64,000 nucleotides of DNA from Alphaproteobacteria bacterium (GTDB lineage Bacteria > Pseudomonadota > Alphaproteobacteria > Micavibrionales > UBA2020), in contig SCTB01000125.1 of the NCBI GenBank assembly GCA_004297545.1, forward strand, positions 1-64,000, written 5' to 3'. The notes beneath the pieces are model-generated. The model was not told where the DNA came from, ran no database searches, and was given only the letters and a program-made list of their open reading frames with translations. A program made the translations under genes and the position numbers. Position 1 is the first letter of the stretch; each line of letters begins with the position of its first letter. Below, piece after piece: positions 59,706-64,000 of this stretch.

Positions 59706-60386
59706 TTAATAATTCGGCTTGATTTTCCGGACCGGCAGGTCGGCGGCGACGGGTTCGTCGTCGATCATTTCGATCATGCCGTTTTCGGTCATCGAGAAAC
59801 GCGCGGAGAAGAGCGCGTTGCCGTAGAGGACCATGGCGGAAGCCTCGAACGCGCCTTCGGCCGTGCGGCCTTCGAAGGTGGCGGGGCGGATGGCACCCTC
59901 GATGACTTTTTTGGTGTTGGGGTCGAGCTTCTGCTGGTCGAGGGCCGGGTGGTCGAGGCCTTCGACGATCAGGAAGGGCCCTTCGTCGCCGTGGACGAAG
60001 TAGCAGAAGAAGCGTAAGTATTCGAGCGTGTTCTGCTCGGTGACCTTGATGGGGTCCGCCTCGTTCGCGTCATGGATGGGCGCGGAGGAGCCGTCGAGCA
60101 GGAACATGCGGCCTTGCTTGGCCAGGAACCAGAAGGGGCCCGTGTTGGGCGCCCAGGCGGTGTCGTTCACGCGCACGAGGCCGATGGAATTGTAGAAGGG
60201 CAGCTGGCACCATTCCGCGGTCGAGGTCGCGGCGGCAGCATTATGCTTGCCCTGGATGGGGTTGATCAGCTTCAGGAAGGGCTCCAGCTGGGCACCCGTC
60301 ACTTTCTGCCAGTTATACTGATCAAACATCGTGTTGCCTGCCTTGTCAGGTGAATCCCGTAATGCCGTCTGCTGTGATGTTGTCAT
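59706..60386 (-). CDS. Hypothetical protein downstream of argE
   Basis: 226 residues (a second start, ATG at 60329, is possible). No signal peptide, mixed alpha/beta; aromatic-rich middle (GPFWFLAKQGRMFLLDGSS; YLRFFCYFVHGDEGPFLIVEGL). No family recognised. 41 nt after the argE stop on the same strand, so likely cotranscribed. Confidence 0.7.
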   Translation of the reverse strand: MTTSQQTALRDSPDKAGNTMFDQYNWQKVTGAQLEPFLKLINPIQGKHNAAAATSTAEWCQLPFYNSIGLVRVNDTAWAPNTGPFWFLAKQGRMFLLDGSSAPIHDANEADPIKVTEQNTLEYLRFFCYFVHGDEGPFLIVEGLDHPALDQQKLDPNTKKVIEGAIRPATFEGRTAEGAFEASAMVLYGNALFSARFSMTENGMIEMIDDEPVAADLPVRKIKPNY

Positions 60387-60427
60387 GACTGTCCCAATAA
60401 AGCAAGGGTTTGAAATACAAGACCGTT

Positions 60428-61597
60428 TTAGGCCGCCGTGCGCAATTTGTCAACAAGTCTGTCCATAAAGTTCTCGCATTTGACCAGCTGTTCCTTGGCG
60501 ATGAACTCGTTGGGCTTGTGCGCCTGGGCGATAGACCCCGGCCCGCAGACCACGGTCGGGATGCCCTGATGGGCGAAAATCCCGGCTTCGGTCGCGAAAC
60601 TGACCTTCTCCGTTGAGTTAGCGCCGGAGAGGGACAAAACAAGGTCCACCATGGGGTTGTCGTTGGCGATGTCGAAGGAGTGTACCCCAGCCGTATACTT
60701 GAATTCGAAGCCCGATTTGGGGTCGATGTCCTTCATGCGGGGCTCGAGGTTCTTGAAGGCGTACTGGCGGATTTCCTCGATGATCTGTTCGGGGTCGACC
60801 TCGGGGATATTGCGCACCTCAAGCGAGAATTCGCAGCGGTTGGGCACGATGTTGAGAGCCGTGCCCCCCTTCATGATGCCGACGTGAACAGTGGTAAAGG
60901 GCGGATCGAACTGCTTGTTGAAGGGCCCTTCGTTGCCAATGCGGCGCGCAACCGACTTGGCATAGGCGACAAGCTCGGCCGCGTATTCGACGGCGTTCAC
61001 CGCGTAAGGGGCGAGCGACGAATGGGATTCCTTGCCGTGCACCGTGCATTCGAGATCGCAAATGCCTTTGTGGCCGGTAATCGTTTTCATGGATGTGGGC
61101 TCGCCCACGACGCAGAGTTTCGGTTTCACCGGCATTTTGCCGATGAATTCGGCGAGGCTGTGCGCGCCAAGGCAGCCCAGTTCCTCGTCGTATGAAAACG
61201 CGAAGTGTATCGGTGACTTCAGCGGTTTTTTGACCATCTCGGGCAGCTTCGAGAGCGCGACCGCGATAAAGCCCTTCATGTCGCAGGTGCCGCGCGCATA
61301 GAGCATCTCGTTCTGTTCGCGCAGCTTGAAGGGGTCGCTGTCCCAGGCCTGGCCTTCGACGGGCACGACATCGGTATGCCCCGACAGGACGACGCCGGGC
61401 TTGTCGGCGGGGCCGACGATGGCGTGCAGGTTGGCCTTGTTCTTCGTCTCGTCGTGGATGAGCGTCGACTTGATGCCGTATTCGTCCAGGTAATCCTGAA
61501 CCCAGTGAATGAGTTCGAGGTTCGTCTTCACGCTGGTGGTGTCGAAGCTGACCAGCTTCGCGAGCATTTCCTGGGAGGACAGGACGGTTTTTGTCAT
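60428..61597 (-). CDS. argE: Acetylornithine deacetylase
   Basis: 389 residues from the ATG at 61597. M20-family metallohydrolase removing acetate from N-acetylornithine in arginine synthesis. VVLSGHTDVVPVEGQAW (metal His and catalytic Asp), YARGTCDMKGFIAVAL (bridging Asp), FAFSYDEELGCLGAHSL (Glu pair) and VCGPGSIAQAHKPNEFI (C-terminal metal His) are all present. A succinyl-diaminopimelate desuccinylase is the main alternative, but the sequence is closer to ArgE. Confidence 0.92.
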   Translation of the reverse strand: MTKTVLSSQEMLAKLVSFDTTSVKTNLELIHWVQDYLDEYGIKSTLIHDETKNKANLHAIVGPADKPGVVLSGHTDVVPVEGQAWDSDPFKLREQNEMLYARGTCDMKGFIAVALSKLPEMVKKPLKSPIHFAFSYDEELGCLGAHSLAEFIGKMPVKPKLCVVGEPTSMKTITGHKGICDLECTVHGKESHSSLAPYAVNAVEYAAELVAYAKSVARRIGNEGPFNKQFDPPFTTVHVGIMKGGTALNIVPNRCEFSLEVRNIPEVDPEQIIEEIRQYAFKNLEPRMKDIDPKSGFEFKYTAGVHSFDIANDNPMVDLVLSLSGANSTEKVSFATEAGIFAHQGIPTVVCGPGSIAQAHKPNEFIAKEQLVKCENFMDRLVDKLRTAA

Positions 61598-61690
61598 GAT
61601 GGCGCCGCTCTTTCGCAAGGTGTATAATGGAAGCTATAGGCCTTCCGCCCTGCAGTGTTAGCAGTAATTTCGCCCGTTTTGAAGGATTTC

Positions 61691-62551
61691 ATGGCCGAGG
61701 AGAAAGTGCTGATTTGTCAAAAACCGGCCCGGGCCGCGGCCCCGCTGGTGCTCGACAGCCCCCACAGCGGCAATGTGTACCCCGAAGATTTCGGCCATGC
61801 CTGCCCGAAGGAATGGCTGGAGGAGACGGAGGACGCCTTCGTCCATGAGCTTTTCGGCTCAGGTCCCGCGCAGGGCGTACCGCTGCTTTCCGCCCTCTTC
61901 CCGCGCTGTTATATCGACGCCAACCGGGCGGAGGACGACATAGACCCCCTGCTGCTGGAGGCCCCCTGGCCCGGCAAAATCAACCCTTCCGCACGCTCGT
62001 CGATGGGCATGGGGCTGATCCGCCGCCTGTATAAAACAGCCCATCCGGAGCCTATTTATGACCGCTTTTTGAGCCCGGAAGAGGTCGAAAAGCGCCTTTC
62101 CGCCTATTACCGGCCCTATCACAGCGCCCTTGAAGGGCTTCTGGAAGAGACTTACAGCGCTTTTGGCGCGGTATGGCACCTGAACTGCCATTCCATGCCC
62201 GCCACTGCCAGCGGGTTGACGCGCCATGCGCCCGATATCGTGCTGGGGGATCGCGACGGGACGACCTGCGATGCCGCCTTCACGCGCCATGTCGCCGCCT
62301 GCCTGAAACAGATGGGATACCGGGTCGCCGTCAACCGGCCCTACAAGGGCGTGGAGATCGTGCGACGCTATGCCGACCCCGCCCGCAACCGCCACAGCCT
62401 GCAGATAGAGCTAAAGAGATCCCTCTACATGGATGAGCAGACCCGCCGCAAAACCCCCGGCTTCGCCCATACCCGCCAGAACATGACCCTGCTGATTTCA
62501 CAAACAATTGATTTTACAAGAAAAAACACCATTGACTTGGCGGCGGACTGA
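61691..62551 (+). CDS. N-formylglutamate amidohydrolase family protein
   Basis: 286 residues from the ATG at 61691 (AAGGA 5 nt upstream). LVLDSPHSGNVYPEDF, CYIDANRAEDDIDPLLL, HLNCHSMPA, DIVLGDRDGTTCDAAF and NRPYKGVEIVRRY are typical of FGase/HutG-like zinc amidohydrolases. No hut genes lie nearby, so the substrate is open. Divergent from argE. Confidence 0.9.
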   Translation: MAEEKVLICQKPARAAAPLVLDSPHSGNVYPEDFGHACPKEWLEETEDAFVHELFGSGPAQGVPLLSALFPRCYIDANRAEDDIDPLLLEAPWPGKINPSARSSMGMGLIRRLYKTAHPEPIYDRFLSPEEVEKRLSAYYRPYHSALEGLLEETYSAFGAVWHLNCHSMPATASGLTRHAPDIVLGDRDGTTCDAAFTRHVAACLKQMGYRVAVNRPYKGVEIVRRYADPARNRHSLQIELKRSLYMDEQTRRKTPGFAHTRQNMTLLISQTIDFTRKNTIDLAAD

Positions 62552-62575
62552 CCCTTTGTTTCACATAACTAATTA

Positions 62576-62605
62576 TTGACATAATATTTGCGGAAGTGGT
62601 AAACA
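62576..62605 (+). promoter_or_regulatory. Candidate promoter with TTGACATAA signature
   Basis: TTGACA (62576-62581) followed by TAA; a weak -10 TAAACA lies at 62600-62605 (18-nt spacing). Confidence 0.4.
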
Positions 62606-62662
62606 TAATGCCACAGAATTGAAAAGCCTTGCGCCAAAAATCCATAAAGAAATGGTGTGCAC

Positions 62663-63979
62663 ATGATCGAATGCCGCGATACGGGACTGCCCATGAACGA
62701 GCCGGAGGTCTTCAAGGCCTTCTGCGCCTGGCGCACCAACGCAAAGGAATTCGCAAAAGAGTCGGGCCTCAGCGAAGATTACCCCGTGGAGGTGGCGCAG
62801 ATCGTCAACGCCGCCAATCCGAACGACACGGAACTCATGAAGCTCGCGATGCTGATGAGCGTTCCCGAAGCCGCCTGGACAGTCATGGAAAAACGCTTCG
62901 GCGCGGAGACAGTCGCGAAGCTTGAAGAGGCCTGGAAGCATGTGCGCACGGGCTACACCTATGCCGATGAAGCCAGCGACGACGTGAAGGGCCTGGCGCT
63001 GGCCGCCGCCATCAAGTCTTTCGACAAATTCATCTCCGACGCCGGCAAGCTCGGCCAGACCATGTCGATGGCGCAGATGGGAAAACCGCCCCAGGAAATT
63101 CTCAACCAGATCATGGCGCCCGAATGCAAAATGTATGAGCGCCTCGGCAATAAGATCTCCGGCACGAAATATACGGCGCTCGAAGAACTCTATGCCGAAA
63201 AACTTTTCGAATACCGCGCGGCGCGCAAGCAGCAGAGCGAGGAATTGCTTCAGAGCGGCTTCCCGGTTGACGAGGAAGATGATGAAGAAGCGCTCAGCAT
63301 CCCCTTCGAAAGCCAGGGCCTGCTGGATGCGCCGGAAGTCAGAAAAGCCTACGACCTGCTGACACATGACACGCGCGTCCAGATGACGGGCCTTGCCTCC
63401 GCGCTTTCCGTCGCGCGTCTGCTGACGGAACTGCCGGGACAAAAGGACCCAGGCGTTATTGCTGCCGGCATGATCGAGGCCGGGCTGCCGCGCCGCAACC
63501 GCCTTGACGACGAATTCCTGAACAAAAAATTCTCCGACAACGTGATGGGCGTTCTCGAGAATTACGATATCCGCGGCGCCTATACCGAGACAGCGAAATA
63601 CATCACCGAAGCGCCGCCCGCCGTAAGACAGCTTGCCGTCGCGGGCGGCATCGTCATGCTCGACATGGCGCGCCGGCAGGGCGAAGGGATCATGGAGTAC
63701 ATCGAGCACAAGTCGGACTCGATGCCCGCACAGCTGACGGCGCAAATGAAAGTGGAACAGCTGGAGCCGCTGCAGACGATGACCGTGGTCATCCCGCAGG
63801 CCCTCTCCCCCATCCTGGGAAAAACCGGCTGCCGCCAGCTGGAGCAGATTTTCGATGCACAGGTCAAAGATGTCCGCCGCTTCGTCGCGCAGCATATGCC
63901 GGAAGCGCCGGGAGCTGAATCCAATGGCGGTCGCATCGTCATCCGCCGTAAAAAACCGGGCCCGGATGTCGACTTCTGA
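62663..63979 (+). CDS. Hypothetical protein
   Basis: 438 residues from the ATG at 62663; a GTG 6 nt earlier and an ATG at 62693 are alternatives, and none has a strong ribosome site. No signal peptide; mostly helical (VKGLALAAAIKSFDKFISDAG; LEELYAEKLFEYRAARKQ) with an acidic patch (DEEDDEEA) near residue 210, and a basic C-terminus (IVIRRKKPGP). No family recognised. Confidence 0.7.
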   Translation: MIECRDTGLPMNEPEVFKAFCAWRTNAKEFAKESGLSEDYPVEVAQIVNAANPNDTELMKLAMLMSVPEAAWTVMEKRFGAETVAKLEEAWKHVRTGYTYADEASDDVKGLALAAAIKSFDKFISDAGKLGQTMSMAQMGKPPQEILNQIMAPECKMYERLGNKISGTKYTALEELYAEKLFEYRAARKQQSEELLQSGFPVDEEDDEEALSIPFESQGLLDAPEVRKAYDLLTHDTRVQMTGLASALSVARLLTELPGQKDPGVIAAGMIEAGLPRRNRLDDEFLNKKFSDNVMGVLENYDIRGAYTETAKYITEAPPAVRQLAVAGGIVMLDMARRQGEGIMEYIEHKSDSMPAQLTAQMKVEQLEPLQTMTVVIPQALSPILGKTGCRQLEQIFDAQVKDVRRFVAQHMPEAPGAESNGGRIVIRRKKPGPDVDF

Positions 63980-64000
63980 TAATTTTTTCAGGTCCCGATT

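Noticed and set aside
62573-63895. 440-codon open frame antisense to the gene at 62663
   Set aside because: Shadow of the plus-strand gene: low-complexity Arg/His/Gly content and no start signal.
1-64000. tRNA, rRNA, prophage, transposase or riboswitch
   Set aside because: I saw no cloverleaf-type sequence in the gaps, no phage structural genes, no transposase and no recognised riboswitch consensus. A covariance-model search was not possible.

Overview
The window is about 64 kb of fairly GC-rich, densely coded bacterial chromosome with no rRNA, tRNA, prophage or insertion sequence that I could see. It looks alphaproteobacterial. It carries a DUF1476-type F1-ATPase inhibitor (zeta) gene, a flagellar block ordered flgF-flgG-flgA-flgH / fliL-fliM-DUF6468-motE, a perfect TTAA-N7-TTAA CtrA box, a bactofilin, and a truncated ParE of alphaproteobacterial type. 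Micavibrio-like or Rhodospirillales-like lineages fit, but the genus is a guess.

Layout. 1-2.8 kb: 3' part of pheT and a small lipoprotein. 2.8-9.4 kb: an ankyrin gene, then three tandem serpin genes on the minus strand with different reactive-centre loops, and a gene split by an A9 run. 9.4-17.1 kb: two acyl-CoA ligases, a GNAT acetyltransferase, a DUF190 gene, gene debris (GNAT remnant, stand-alone ParE ATPase fragment), glmM and nadK. 17.1-20.6 kb: two paralogous glutamate-cysteine-ligase-like genes, each preceded by a short leader ORF that ends in a hairpin. 20.6-34.1 kb: housekeeping and repair genes (folE, an AlkA-like glycosylase, the ATPase inhibitor, a DinG-like helicase, lysS, bactofilin, nth, ogt) mixed with small secreted proteins. 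34.1-38.3 kb: a DUF1800-DUF1800-DUF1501 export operon. 38.3-41.5 kb: hypotheticals and a PAP2 phosphatase. 41.5-52.1 kb: the flagellar block, with divergent sigma54-like promoters between flgF and fliL. 52.1-54.7 kb: two ankyrin genes divergent from a helical-repeat gene. 54.7-64 kb: an esterase-like protein, Nudix, LapA-like, ihfB, a UbiH-like monooxygenase, a pair of HExxH proteins, argE, an N-formylglutamate amidohydrolase-like gene and an unknown.

The intergenic spaces hold several families of short palindromic elements, often as inverted pairs about 100 bp apart (MITE/REPIN-like). The signals most worth following are: the serpin triplet with diversified bait loops; the leader-peptide-like control of the two ligase paralogues; and a short C-terminal tail (PMK-x-L-x-L type) shared by three ankyrin proteins and one unrelated protein. 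All functional statements come from reading motifs by eye; no database search was run.
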